The notes under the pieces are model-generated. The model ran no database searches, had not been told where the DNA came from, and was given only the letters and a program-made list of their open reading frames with translations. A program made the translations under genes and the position numbers. Below are positions 33,144 to 41,617 of a stretch of 64,000 bases of DNA, piece by piece. The DNA comes from Lichenicoccus sp965277665. Its GTDB lineage: Bacteria > Pseudomonadota > Alphaproteobacteria > Acetobacterales > Acetobacteraceae. The first letter of the stretch is position 1. The number at the start of each line of letters is the position of its first letter. The stretch lies in contig NZ_OZ255835.1 of the NCBI RefSeq assembly GCF_965277665.1, positions 434,001-498,000 on the forward strand, written 5' to 3'.

Positions 33144-34233
33144 GATCAGCACCGATGCGGTCGGCGGTGTCTGGCGGCATGCCATCGACCTCGCGCGGTC
33201 GCTGAATGGCGCCGGCATCGGCTGCCTGCTGGCCGGGTTGGGGCCACCGCCGCCGGACCGGTCGGAGGCCGAGGCGCTGGCCCCCGGCACCGCTCTGGTC
33301 TGGACCACGATGGGGCTCGACTGGATGCAGCCCGATGCCGACGCGGTGGCCGGCATCGGCGCGGAACTGGCGCAGATCGGGCGCCAGGGCGGCGTCGATC
33401 TGCTGCACCTGAACCTCCCGTCGCAGGCGGCCGGGGTGCCGGATGGCGTGCCTGTCGTGGCGATGTCGCATTCCTGCATTCCGACCTGGTGGGCGGCGGT
33501 CCGCGGCGAGGCGCTGCCGCCCGCCTATCGCTGGCAGCAGGCGGCGACCCGCCTGGGGATGGACCGTGCCTCTGCGGTCATGGCGCCGAGCCGCAGCCAT
33601 GCCGAGGCGCTGGAGCGCGTGTATGGGCCGGTGGATGGCCTGACGGTGCTCTACAACGCCCGGTCCGACGCCGACGACTCTTCCGGCGGGGGAGGCCGGC
33701 GGCCGGTCGTGCTGGCTGCCGGCCGCTGGTGGGACGAGGCAAAGAACGCCGCAATCCTCGATCGCGCCGCGGCGCGGGCATGCTGGCCGATCGAACTGGC
33801 CGGCCCGCTGACAGGCCCGGACGGCATGCGCGTCGATCTCGCGCACGCGACCGCGCTGGGTGCGCTGCCGCCGGCCGCCTTGCGAGCCCGAATGCAAGAG
33901 GCCGCCATCTTCGCCTCCCCGTCGCTCTACGAGCCGTTCGGGCTCGCGGTGCTGGAGGCGGCGGCGAGCGGCGCGGCCCTGATGCTCGCCGATATTCCGA
34001 CCTTCCGCGAGCTCTGGTCCGACGCCGCCTTGTTCGTGCCGCCGGAACGGCCCGAGGCCTGGACAGAAGCCATCGCGCTGCTGGCGCATGATGCGGACCG
34101 CCGTCGCACGTTCGCAGGCGCTGCACGCGAGCGCGCCGCCGGCTTCACCGCGGTGAGGCAGCTCGACGGTCTGCTCGGAATCTACGAGGCCGCGATGCAG
34201 CGCGGCATGCGCCGGCCGGACCGGATTTACTGA
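33124..34233 (+). CDS. Family 4 glycosyltransferase (GT-B)
   Basis: The 369-residue protein is a GT-B retaining glycosyltransferase. The N-terminal domain starts RVLISTDAVGGVWRHAIDLARSL. The C-terminal nucleotide-sugar domain has PVVLAAGRWWDEAKN and the EX7E motif region ASPSLYEPFGLAVLEAAASGAALM. A cytoplasmic enzyme using an activated sugar is expected. The start lies in the third unit of a tandem repeat, so the ATG at 33124 is supported mainly by family-like sequence starting right after it. It is followed after 1 base by the first CgeB-like gene. Confidence 0.87.
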   Translation: MLPERVLISTDAVGGVWRHAIDLARSLNGAGIGCLLAGLGPPPPDRSEAEALAPGTALVWTTMGLDWMQPDADAVAGIGAELAQIGRQGGVDLLHLNLPSQAAGVPDGVPVVAMSHSCIPTWWAAVRGEALPPAYRWQQAATRLGMDRASAVMAPSRSHAEALERVYGPVDGLTVLYNARSDADDSSGGGGRRPVVLAAGRWWDEAKNAAILDRAAARACWPIELAGPLTGPDGMRVDLAHATALGALPPAALRARMQEAAIFASPSLYEPFGLAVLEAAASGAALMLADIPTFRELWSDAALFVPPERPEAWTEAIALLAHDADRRRTFAGAARERAAGFTAVRQLDGLLGIYEAAMQRGMRRPDRIY

Positions 34234-34234
34234 C

Positions 34235-35365
34235 ATGCGCTTCGTGCTCTACACGCACTCGCTGGTTTCGGACTGGAACCACGGCAACGCGCATTTCCTG
34301 CGCGGCGTGCTGCGCGAGTTGCAGGCGAGGGGCCATCCAACTCTCGCCCTGGAGCCTGCCGACAGCTGGAGCCGGAGCAATCTGTTGGCCGCGCAGGGAT
34401 GCGCGGCGGCGGCGCGCTTTACGGCGGATTTTCCCGAGCTGACGAGCCTCACCTACGATGCGAGCTTCGACCACGAGGCGGCGCTCGACGATGCCGACGT
34501 GGTGCTGGTGCATGAGTGGACTGATCCCGCGCTGGTGGCCAGGCTCGGCGCCATGCGACGGGCCGGCGCCGACTTCACCCTGCTGTTCCACGACACCCAC
34601 CATCGCGGCGTGTCCGACCGGCAGGCCATCGATGCCATGGCGCTGGACGGCTACGATGCGGTGCTGGCATTCGGCGAGAGTCTGCGCGAGCGCTACCTGC
34701 TGCAGGGCTGGGGACGGCATGTGTTCACCTGGCATGAGGCGGCGGACGTCCGGCTGTTCCGGCCTCCGGCGGCAGAGTGCGCGCGAACCGGCCTGATCTG
34801 GATCGGCAACTGGGGCGACGGCGAGCGCGAGCGCGAACTGCAGGAGTTCCTGATCGAGCCCGCACGGACCCTGGATCTGCCGGGTGTCGTGCACGGGGTC
34901 CGCTATCCCGCGCATGCGCTGCAGGCCTTGGCCACGACGTCGCTCGCCTATGGCGGCTGGATTGCGAATGCAGACGCGCCGGCTGCGTTCGCGCGACACC
35001 GGATGACGGTGCATGTGCCACGGCGGCCCTATGTCGAGGCGCTGCCGGGCATCCCCACCATACGCGTCTTCGAAGTGCTGGCCTGCGGAATTCCACTGGT
35101 CAGCGCGCCGTGGAACGATAACGAGCAGCTGTTCGCGCCCGGCCGTGATTTCCTGTCGGTCCGGGATGGCGCCGGGATGACGGCGCAGTTGCGCGCGCTG
35201 GACAACGACGCGGCGATGCGTGCGGAAATTGCCCGCAACGGCCGGGCGGCGATCCTGGCGCGGCATACCTGCGCGCATCGCGTCGACGAATTGTTGCACA
35301 TCCTTGCGGCCCGAGGCAGCACGAGGGTGATGCGGCAGGTAGTACAGCTCGAGGCCGTGCCTTGA
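34235..35365 (+). CDS. CgeB-like glycosyltransferase, paralogue 1
   Basis: The 376-residue protein starts MRFVLYTHSLVSDWNHGNAHFLRGVLRELQARGH, a pattern shared with the next two genes. The C-terminal half has the GT1/CgeB-type nucleotide-binding region (GLIWIGNWGDGERERELQEFLIEPAR, TIRVFEVLACGIPLVSAPWNDNEQLFAPGRDFL). CgeB-like proteins are putative glycosyltransferases first noted in spore coat maturation. Substrate is unknown. It overlaps the next gene by TTGA. Confidence 0.8.
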   Translation: MRFVLYTHSLVSDWNHGNAHFLRGVLRELQARGHPTLALEPADSWSRSNLLAAQGCAAAARFTADFPELTSLTYDASFDHEAALDDADVVLVHEWTDPALVARLGAMRRAGADFTLLFHDTHHRGVSDRQAIDAMALDGYDAVLAFGESLRERYLLQGWGRHVFTWHEAADVRLFRPPAAECARTGLIWIGNWGDGERERELQEFLIEPARTLDLPGVVHGVRYPAHALQALATTSLAYGGWIANADAPAAFARHRMTVHVPRRPYVEALPGIPTIRVFEVLACGIPLVSAPWNDNEQLFAPGRDFLSVRDGAGMTAQLRALDNDAAMRAEIARNGRAAILARHTCAHRVDELLHILAARGSTRVMRQVVQLEAVP

Positions 35366-36456
35366 AGATCGCATTCTATGGTTCCAGCCTGCTTTCCTCA
35401 TACTGGAACGGCGCCGCAACCTATTATCGCGGTATCCTGCGCGCGCTCGCGGCGCACGGACACGAGATCTGCTTCTACGAACCCGACGCCTTCGACCGGC
35501 AGTCGCATCGCGACATCGAGCCGCCATCCTGGTGCCGCGTCGTGGTGTATGAGGCCTCGCCGGAGGGTGTGCGCCGCGCCCTGGACGGGATGCGCGGCGC
35601 GGACGTCGTCGTCAAGGCGAGCGGGGTCGGCTATGCGGACGACGCGCTGCTGGCGGGCGTTCTGGCGGCCAGGCAAGCGCAGTCGCTCTGCCTGTTCTGG
35701 GACGTCGATGCGCCGGCGACGCTCGCCGACATCCGCAACGATCCGGAGCATCCGCTGCGCCGGGCACTGGGCTCGCTCGATCTCGTGCTCACCTATGGCG
35801 GCGGCGCTCCGGTGACGGACGCGTATCGCGGCTTCGGAGCCCGCGACTGCATCCCGATCTACAACGCACTCGATCCCGCGACGCACCATCCGGTACCGCC
35901 CGATGCGCGCTATGTCTCCGACCTCAGCTTTCTCGGCAACCGGCTGCCGGACCGGGAGGCGCGCGTCGAGGCATTCCTGCTGCGCCCGGCAGCCCAACTG
36001 GCGGACCGCCGCTTCCTGCTCGGCGGTTCCGGATGGGCCGACAAGCCCTGTTCCGGCAACGTGGTCAAGCTCGGGCATGTCGCGACCGGCACGCACAACG
36101 CGCTCAATGCCAGCGCCGGCGTCGTGCTCAATATCAGCCGTGACAGCATGGCGCGGATGGGGTTCTCGCCGGCGACCCGGGTGTTCGAGGTGGCGGGCAG
36201 CGGCGCCTGCCTGATGACCGATCATTGGGACGGACTGGCGGTGTTCCTCGAGCCGGGCCGGGAGGTGCTGGTGGTGCGTGACGGCGCGGACGTGGTCGAA
36301 GCGTTGCGTAGCCTCGATCCGCGGGATGCGGCACGCATCGGCCAAGCCGGCCTCGCGCGTATCCTGCGCGAGCACACCTACGATCGGCGCGCGGTGCAGC
36401 TCGATCGCCTGCTGGTCGATACCCTTGCTGCCAAACGCGCCGGCCTCCCCGCATGA
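35362..36456 (+). CDS. CgeB-like glycosyltransferase, paralogue 2
   Basis: The TTG start overlaps the previous stop (TTGA), and the protein then opens MKIAFYGSSLLSSYWNGAATYYRGILRALAAHGHEI, like its neighbours. The 364-residue protein has LSFLGNRLPDREARVEAFLLRPA and the C-terminal RVFEVAGSGACLMTDHWDGLAVFLEPGREVLVV. That matches the glycosyl transferase family 1 domain of CgeB relatives. Three related enzymes in a row suggest a glycan with several successive sugars, or gene duplication with new specificities. Confidence 0.82.
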   Translation: MKIAFYGSSLLSSYWNGAATYYRGILRALAAHGHEICFYEPDAFDRQSHRDIEPPSWCRVVVYEASPEGVRRALDGMRGADVVVKASGVGYADDALLAGVLAARQAQSLCLFWDVDAPATLADIRNDPEHPLRRALGSLDLVLTYGGGAPVTDAYRGFGARDCIPIYNALDPATHHPVPPDARYVSDLSFLGNRLPDREARVEAFLLRPAAQLADRRFLLGGSGWADKPCSGNVVKLGHVATGTHNALNASAGVVLNISRDSMARMGFSPATRVFEVAGSGACLMTDHWDGLAVFLEPGREVLVVRDGADVVEALRSLDPRDAARIGQAGLARILREHTYDRRAVQLDRLLVDTLAAKRAGLPA

Positions 36457-37556
36457 GGGAGAGTTTGCGGATCGTCGTGCTCGGCCTGTCGCTCAGCTCC
36501 TCCTGGGGCAACGGCCATGCGACGACGTTCCGCGCATTGCTGCGCGGACTGCGCGGACTGGGCCACGATGTCCTGTTCCTCGAGCGCGACGTGCCCTGGT
36601 ATGCATCGAACCGTGATCTGCCAGCACCGGATTTCTGCCGTCTCGCCTTCTACGATGACCTCGAAGCGTTACGTGGACATCATGCCGCCGCCATCGCCTC
36701 GGCGGATGCGGTCATCGTCGGCTCCTATGTCCCGGACGGCATCGACGTGCTCGACCTGGTGCTGCGTATCGCCCGCGGCACGCGCGTGTTCTACGACATC
36801 GACACGCCGGTGACGCTGGCCAGCCTGGATCGTGGCGACTGCGCCTATATCGCGCCGCTTCAGATCCCGCTGCTGGATCTGTACCTGTCGTTTTCCGGCG
36901 GTCGCATGCTCGACCGGCTGGCCCGGGATTATCGCGCGCGGCATCCGGTGGCGTTCTATTGCGCGGTCGACGAGACGCGCTACCGGCCCGGCGCCGGTGC
37001 CACCCGGCGCTGGGATCTCGGCTATCTCGGCACCTACAGCGAGGACCGCCAGCCGGCCTTGCTGCGGCTGCTGATCGAGCCGGCCCGGCGACTGCCGCAG
37101 CAACGCTTCGTCGTGGCGGGACCGCAATATCCGTCCGACATCGACTGGCCCGGCAATGTCGAGCGCATCGAGCATCTGCCGCCGTCCGAGCATCCCGGCT
37201 TCTATGCCGCGCAGAGATACACGCTGAACGTCACCCGTGCCGACATGATCGCGGCCGGCCACTCCCCGAGCGTGCGGCTGTTCGAGGCGGCCGCCTGCGG
37301 CACGCCGATCATCAGCGACGACTGGGACGGCCTCGCCGACCTGCTGCCGGTGGGCGAGGCCGTGCTGGTCGCGCATTCATCCGGGGATGTCGTGTGGGCC
37401 CTTCAGGAGATGCCCGAGGAACAGAGGAGCAAATTCGCCGCCGCGGCGCGCGACATCGTGCTGGCATCGCATACCGGAACCGCCAGGGCCGCGATGCTGA
37501 ACGACGCCCTGGACCGGGTGGCCGCTCAGAGCCCGAGATCACTCAATCCGGGATGA
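36453..37556 (+). CDS. CgeB-like glycosyltransferase, paralogue 3
   Basis: The 367-residue protein begins LRIVVLGLSLSSSWGNGHATTFRALLRGLRGLGHDVLFLE. Its second half has DLGYLGTYSEDRQPALLRLLIEPARRLPQQRF and the family motif SVRLFEAAACGTPIISDDWDGLADLLPVGEAVLV. It overlaps paralogue 2 by ATGA. Its 3' end overlaps the convergent NTF2-like gene by 31 bases. It closes the island. No polymerase, flippase or export gene is visible here, so the product may be a glycolipid, glycoprotein or small glycoside rather than a secreted polymer. Confidence 0.82.
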   Translation: MRESLRIVVLGLSLSSSWGNGHATTFRALLRGLRGLGHDVLFLERDVPWYASNRDLPAPDFCRLAFYDDLEALRGHHAAAIASADAVIVGSYVPDGIDVLDLVLRIARGTRVFYDIDTPVTLASLDRGDCAYIAPLQIPLLDLYLSFSGGRMLDRLARDYRARHPVAFYCAVDETRYRPGAGATRRWDLGYLGTYSEDRQPALLRLLIEPARRLPQQRFVVAGPQYPSDIDWPGNVERIEHLPPSEHPGFYAAQRYTLNVTRADMIAAGHSPSVRLFEAAACGTPIISDDWDGLADLLPVGEAVLVAHSSGDVVWALQEMPEEQRSKFAAAARDIVLASHTGTARAAMLNDALDRVAAQSPRSLNPG

Positions 37557-37999
37557 TCGGCTGGACGCGGCGAAGACCGATCCCACTGGAACTTGCGCTC
37601 GCCCGGCGTGATCGGCAGGTCGTTGATGCTGGCATGTCGCGCACGCATCAGGCCGTGCTTGTCGAACTCCCAGTTCTCGTTGCCATAGGCGCGGAACCAG
37701 CTTCCACCCGCATCATGGAACTCGTATGCGAAACGCACCGCGATGCGGTTATCCGTGAACGCCCAGAGCTCCTTGATCAGCCGGTACTCCCGCTCGTCCG
37801 CCCATTTGCGCGTCAGGAAGGCGATGATCGCCGGCCGTCCGGTGAAGAATTCGGATCTGTTGCGCCAACGGCTGTCCGGGCTGTAGGCGAGTGCCACCTT
37901 TTCGGGGTTGCAGCCGTTCCAGCCATCCTCGGCGGCACGCACCTTCTGCAAGGCGGTGTCCCGGGTGAAGGGAGGCAATGGCGGCCGGGTATCGCCCAT
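37526..37999 (-). CDS. NTF2-like (SnoaL-type, DUF1348) protein
   Basis: The 157-residue protein has the cone-shaped NTF2-like pattern: TALQKVRAAEDGWNGCNPEKVALAYSPDSRWRNRSEFFTGR, IIAFLTRKWADEREYRLIKELWAF, NRIAVRFAYEFHDAGGSWFRAYGNENWEFD. DUF1348 members are small cytoplasmic proteins of unknown activity. It starts at the stop of the short-chain dehydrogenase gene (TGATG) and ends a three-gene leftward operon with that gene and a glutathione transferase. Confidence 0.85.
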   Translation of the reverse strand: MGDTRPPLPPFTRDTALQKVRAAEDGWNGCNPEKVALAYSPDSRWRNRSEFFTGRPAIIAFLTRKWADEREYRLIKELWAFTDNRIAVRFAYEFHDAGGSWFRAYGNENWEFDKHGLMRARHASINDLPITPGERKFQWDRSSPRPADHPGLSDLGL

Positions 38000-38700
38000 C
38001 AGAAATGCTCCACCCACGGCCGCAGCGCGAGCTCCCAGCTCCAAGCATTGCGCGGCTGCCGCAGCATGTCGAGATAGCTCTGGGCGATCGCGTCGGGATC
38101 GAGGGTGCTGTCCGGCTGGTCCGCGGGATCGGCGCGGCTGTCGCTGCGCACGCCGCCATCGATCACGAAATGCGCCACATGGATGCCGGCGGGCGCCAGT
38201 TCCCTAGCCGCACTCTGCGCCAGCCCGCGCAGCGCGAACTTGCCCATCGCGAACGCCGACGAGTTCGGATACCCCTTGACGCTGGCCGACGCCCCGGTGA
38301 GCAGGATCGCCCCGTGCCGGCGCGGCAGCATGCGACGCACGGCCTGCTGCACGACCAGGAAGCCGCCGAACGCCGACACCTCGATGGCGTGGCGCACCGC
38401 GTCGGGATCGAGTTCGGCGATCGGTCCGCGCACCCGCCCGCTCGCATTGTAGAGCACGAGATCCGGCACGCCGACCTCGGCGTCCATGCGCTCGAACAGG
38501 GTCGCAACCGCGGCCGGATCGCGGGCATCGACGCTGTAGCGCGCCGCGCCGAGTTCGGATGCCAGCGGCGCCAGCCTGTCGATGCTGCGTGCCGCCAGGC
38601 CGACCTTCAGGCCCGCTTGTGCAAGCTGGCGCGCGACCGAGGCGCTGATCCCCGGTCCGGCGCCGACGATCAGCGCCGTCCGATACGGAACCGCGCTCAT
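37999..38700 (-). CDS. Short-chain dehydrogenase/reductase
   Basis: The 233-residue SDR has the cofactor loop LIVGAGPGISASVARQLA, a Gly-rich variant of TGxxxGxG, the segment VLYNASGRV in place of the usual NNAG, and GAILLTGASASVKGYPNSSAFAMGKFALRG. The catalytic tyrosine position reads SSAFAMGK, so Tyr appears replaced by Phe while Lys is kept. That change would make it atypical or inactive as a classical SDR. It sits between the glutathione transferase and NTF2-like genes with coupled junctions. Substrate unknown. Confidence 0.85.
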   Translation of the reverse strand: MSAVPYRTALIVGAGPGISASVARQLAQAGLKVGLAARSIDRLAPLASELGAARYSVDARDPAAVATLFERMDAEVGVPDLVLYNASGRVRGPIAELDPDAVRHAIEVSAFGGFLVVQQAVRRMLPRRHGAILLTGASASVKGYPNSSAFAMGKFALRGLAQSAARELAPAGIHVAHFVIDGGVRSDSRADPADQPDSTLDPDAIAQSYLDMLRQPRNAWSWELALRPWVEHF

Positions 38701-39395
38701 GCCTTGGCTGAGCTTTGGCCGAACAGGATCTTGCGCTCCTCCTCGGTGCGTATGCCGCCGGCGCCCGGATTGATCTGCTGGACCAGATCGTAGGCGCGCG
38801 TCGTCGCCGGGCGCGCCTTGATGGCGGCGTGCCAGCGGGCAAGGTGCGGAAAGTCGTCCAGCGTCTGGCCCTGGGCATCCGGCAGGATCCACGGATAGGA
38901 CGCCATGTCCGCGATCGTGTAGTCCGGACCGGCCACGAAGGCGCGGTCGGCCAGCCGGTGGTTCAGCACGCCATAGAGTCGGTTGGTCTCCTTGACATAG
39001 CGGTCGATCGCATACGGGATCTTCTCCGGGGCGTAGTTGCGGAAATGGTGGTTCTGGCCGGCCATCGGTCCGAGGCCGCCCATCTGCCAGAACAGCCATT
39101 GCAGGATTTCGGCGCGCGCATGCAGCCCGGACGGGATGAACCGTCCGGTCTTTTCCGCGAGGTACAGCAGGATCGCGCCGCTCTCGAACAGCGAGATCGG
39201 CGCGCCGCCACCGGTCGGCGCCTGGTCGACGATGGCCGGGATGCGGTTGTTCGGCGCGATCGCCAGGAAGTCCGGCCGGAACTGCTCACCCTTGCCGATA
39301 TTGATCGGAAAGATCTTGTACTCGAGCCCGGTCTCCTCGAGGAACAGCGTCACCTTGTGGCCGTTCGGCGTCGTCCAGTAGTAGAGGTCGATCAT
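38697..39395 (-). CDS. Glutathione S-transferase family protein (YfcG-like)
   Basis: The 232-residue protein has an N-terminal thioredoxin-like domain (MIDLYYWTTPNGHKVTLFLEETGLEY, NNRIPAIVD, LFESGAILLYLAEKTG) and an all-helical C-terminal domain (WLFWQMGGLGPMAGQNHHF, YTIADMASYPWI). The TTPNGHKV segment is typical of the YfcG/Nu-class enzymes, which act as disulfide reductases with glutathione. AGGAGC precedes the ATG. It is the first gene of a leftward operon and is divergent from the flavin monooxygenase gene. Confidence 0.9.
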   Translation of the reverse strand: MIDLYYWTTPNGHKVTLFLEETGLEYKIFPINIGKGEQFRPDFLAIAPNNRIPAIVDQAPTGGGAPISLFESGAILLYLAEKTGRFIPSGLHARAEILQWLFWQMGGLGPMAGQNHHFRNYAPEKIPYAIDRYVKETNRLYGVLNHRLADRAFVAGPDYTIADMASYPWILPDAQGQTLDDFPHLARWHAAIKARPATTRAYDLVQQINPGAGGIRTEEERKILFGQSSAKA

Positions 39396-39520
39396 GCAGG
39401 GCTCCTGGTCATGCCGCGTCCCGTCATCAACGTCCGCTGGGAAGTGCGCTGGCGCCGGCGCACTGTCGCCCGGACGGGCTTTGGATCGGAGCACCCAATG
39501 AGAGCGGAGGCAAGACGCGC

Positions 39521-40849
39521 ATGAGCGCTGCACGCAAGATGCACTTGGGCGCCTTCATACGGCCGGTGAGCATCCATACCGGCGCCTGGCGCTATCCCGG
39601 CGCCATCCCCGACGCGAACTTCAATTTTGCCCAGCAGAAGCATTTCGCGCAGACATTGGAGCGGGCCTGCTTCGATGCCTTCTTCATGGCCGACCACCTC
39701 GCGGTGCTGAACATGCCTCTGCGCGCGCTGAAGCGCAGCCACACCGTCACCTCGTTCGAGCCGTTCACCCTGCTCGCGGCGCTGGCCGCGGTGACCGGGC
39801 GCATCGGCCTGGTGGCGACCGCGTCCACCACCTTCGACGAGCCGTACCACGTCGCCCGTCGGTTCGCGTCGCTGGACCATCTGAGCGGCGGACGCGCCGG
39901 CTGGAACATCGTGACCACCGCCAATCCGAACGCCGCGCTGAATTTTGGCTACGAGGACCAGATCGACCACGATGCCCGCTACGTGCGGGCCCGCGAGTTC
40001 TACGACGTCGTCACCGGGCTCTGGGACAGCTTCGCCGACGACGCCTTCGTGCGCGACGTCGAGAGCGGCATCTACTTCGATCCCGGCCGCATGCACGTGC
40101 TCGACCACAAGGGGCCGGCCTTGAACGTGCGTGGTCCGCTCAACATCGCGCGGCCGATACAAGGCTGGCCGGTGGTGGTGCAGGCGGGGTCCTCCGAGCC
40201 GGGCCGCCAGCTGGCGGCCGAGACCGCGGAGGTGGTGTTCGCCGCCGAGCCGGACCTTGCCGCGGGACAGCGGCTGTATGCCGACATCAAGGGCCGCATG
40301 CGACGGCTCGGACGCAACCCCGACCACCTGAAGATCCTGCCGGCCGCCTTCGTCGTCGTCGGCGAGACTCTGGCCGAGGCGCAGGCCAAGCGCGCGCATC
40401 TTGACAGCCTGGTGCACTACGACAGCGGCATCGCGTCGCTGAACGGCATGCTGGGCCACGATGTCTCCGGCTACGACCCGGACGGTCCGCTGCCGGAGAT
40501 CCCGCAGACCAATGCCGGCAAGAGTGCGCGGGCCCGCATCGTCGAGATGGCCGCCCGTGACGGGCTCAGCATTCGCGCCCTGGCGCAGCGGGCGGGCAGC
40601 TATGCCGGGCTCGCCTTTGTCGGCACCGCGCACGGCATCGCCGACGAGATGGAGGCGTGGCTGCTTGGCGAGGGCTCGGACGGCTTCAACATCATGTTCC
40701 CCTGGGTGCCCGGCGGCCTCGACGAGTTCGTGGCCGAGGTGGTGCCGGAACTGCAGCGGCGCGGCCTGTTCAGGCGCGCGTACGAGGGCACGACGCTACG
40801 CGAGCATCTCGGCCTACCCCGTCCGGCAAACCGCTTCTTTCCTGATTAG
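39521..40849 (+). CDS. LLM-class flavin-dependent monooxygenase (NtaA/DszA type)
   Basis: The 442-residue protein belongs to the bacterial luciferase-like monooxygenases that use reduced FMN, in the nitrilotriacetate/dibenzothiophene-sulfone monooxygenase group. Signatures include MHLGAFIRPVSIHTGAWRYPGA, CFDAFFMADHLAV, RFASLDHLSGGRAGWNIVTT, PVVVQAGSSEPGRQLAAE and GFNIMFPWVPGGLDEFV. Such enzymes oxidise carbon-sulfur or carbon-nitrogen compounds. A separate flavin reductase would be needed and none is adjacent. The 3' end overlaps the convergent TetR gene by 36 bases. Confidence 0.88.
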   Translation: MSAARKMHLGAFIRPVSIHTGAWRYPGAIPDANFNFAQQKHFAQTLERACFDAFFMADHLAVLNMPLRALKRSHTVTSFEPFTLLAALAAVTGRIGLVATASTTFDEPYHVARRFASLDHLSGGRAGWNIVTTANPNAALNFGYEDQIDHDARYVRAREFYDVVTGLWDSFADDAFVRDVESGIYFDPGRMHVLDHKGPALNVRGPLNIARPIQGWPVVVQAGSSEPGRQLAAETAEVVFAAEPDLAAGQRLYADIKGRMRRLGRNPDHLKILPAAFVVVGETLAEAQAKRAHLDSLVHYDSGIASLNGMLGHDVSGYDPDGPLPEIPQTNAGKSARARIVEMAARDGLSIRALAQRAGSYAGLAFVGTAHGIADEMEAWLLGEGSDGFNIMFPWVPGGLDEFVAEVVPELQRRGLFRRAYEGTTLREHLGLPRPANRFFPD

Positions 40850-41494
40850 GGCTGCCTCCGTTGCGGGCGCGACTGAGGCGGCGTTCGCCGCGGGCCCGAC
40901 CAGAGCGGCCTCCGCCGCGGGCCATGCCCCGAGCGCGGTTTCCACGGCCCGGTAGAGCGTGGCTCGGCTCGCGCCGGACGCGGCCTGCACGGCCATGCCC
41001 TGCATCATCGTCATCACATAGCTGGCGAGGGCGGCGGGGTCGGCTTCCGGCGGCAGGTCGCCCTCCAGGCGTGCCCGCTCCAGGCGCTGCCGCAGGGCCA
41101 TCTCGCCGGCATTGCGGCGGGCCACCAGTTCCAGGCGGATCGGCTCGGTGGCCGTCGAGCAGGCGAGCGCGCCATTGGTGCCGAGGCAGCCGGGCGGATG
41201 CCGGGCATCGGTCTGCGCGTCGGCGCAGCCATACAGCATCCGCTCGGCGACCAGGCGCGCGGTCGGCTGCGACAGGGCCTCCAGGGTGAAGGCCATGCAG
41301 GTCGACTGGTAGCTGTCGAGGGCGCGGCGGAACAGCGCCTCCTTGTTGCCGAAGGCGGCATACAGGCTGGGCCGGGTGATCCGCATGGCGTCGGTCAGGT
41401 CGGTCATCGAGGCACCCTCGAATCCCTTGCGCCAGAACACGTCGAGTGCTGCGGCCAGCGCCTCGTCGGGATCGAATTCGCGCGGGCGTCCCAT
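40814..41494 (-). CDS. TetR-family transcriptional regulator
   Basis: I take the ATG at 41494 (MGRPREFDPDEALAAALDVFWRKGFEGASMTDLTDAMRITRPSLYAAFGNKEALFRRAL), giving 226 residues with a textbook N-terminal helix-turn-helix. The ligand domain includes CADAQTDARHPPGCLGTNGAL, seen in the group near AcrR/ComR. The last 30 residues are Ala-rich and repetitive. It follows the aldo/keto reductase gene by about 120 bases on the same strand, which suggests control of that gene or of the convergent monooxygenase. The operator is not identifiable. Confidence 0.88.
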   Translation of the reverse strand: MGRPREFDPDEALAAALDVFWRKGFEGASMTDLTDAMRITRPSLYAAFGNKEALFRRALDSYQSTCMAFTLEALSQPTARLVAERMLYGCADAQTDARHPPGCLGTNGALACSTATEPIRLELVARRNAGEMALRQRLERARLEGDLPPEADPAALASYVMTMMQGMAVQAASGASRATLYRAVETALGAWPAAEAALVGPAANAASVAPATEAALIRKEAVCRTG

Positions 41495-41617
41495 CGTCTC
41501 GTCGTCCCGTTCAGGTTGCACCGTCCGGATCGGACACTACCAGAAATCTGTAGGTGGAGTGATACGGCCGGGGCGCCGGCCGGTCCAATCACCAAAGCCG
41601 GCGGCCGCCGCCTCGTC

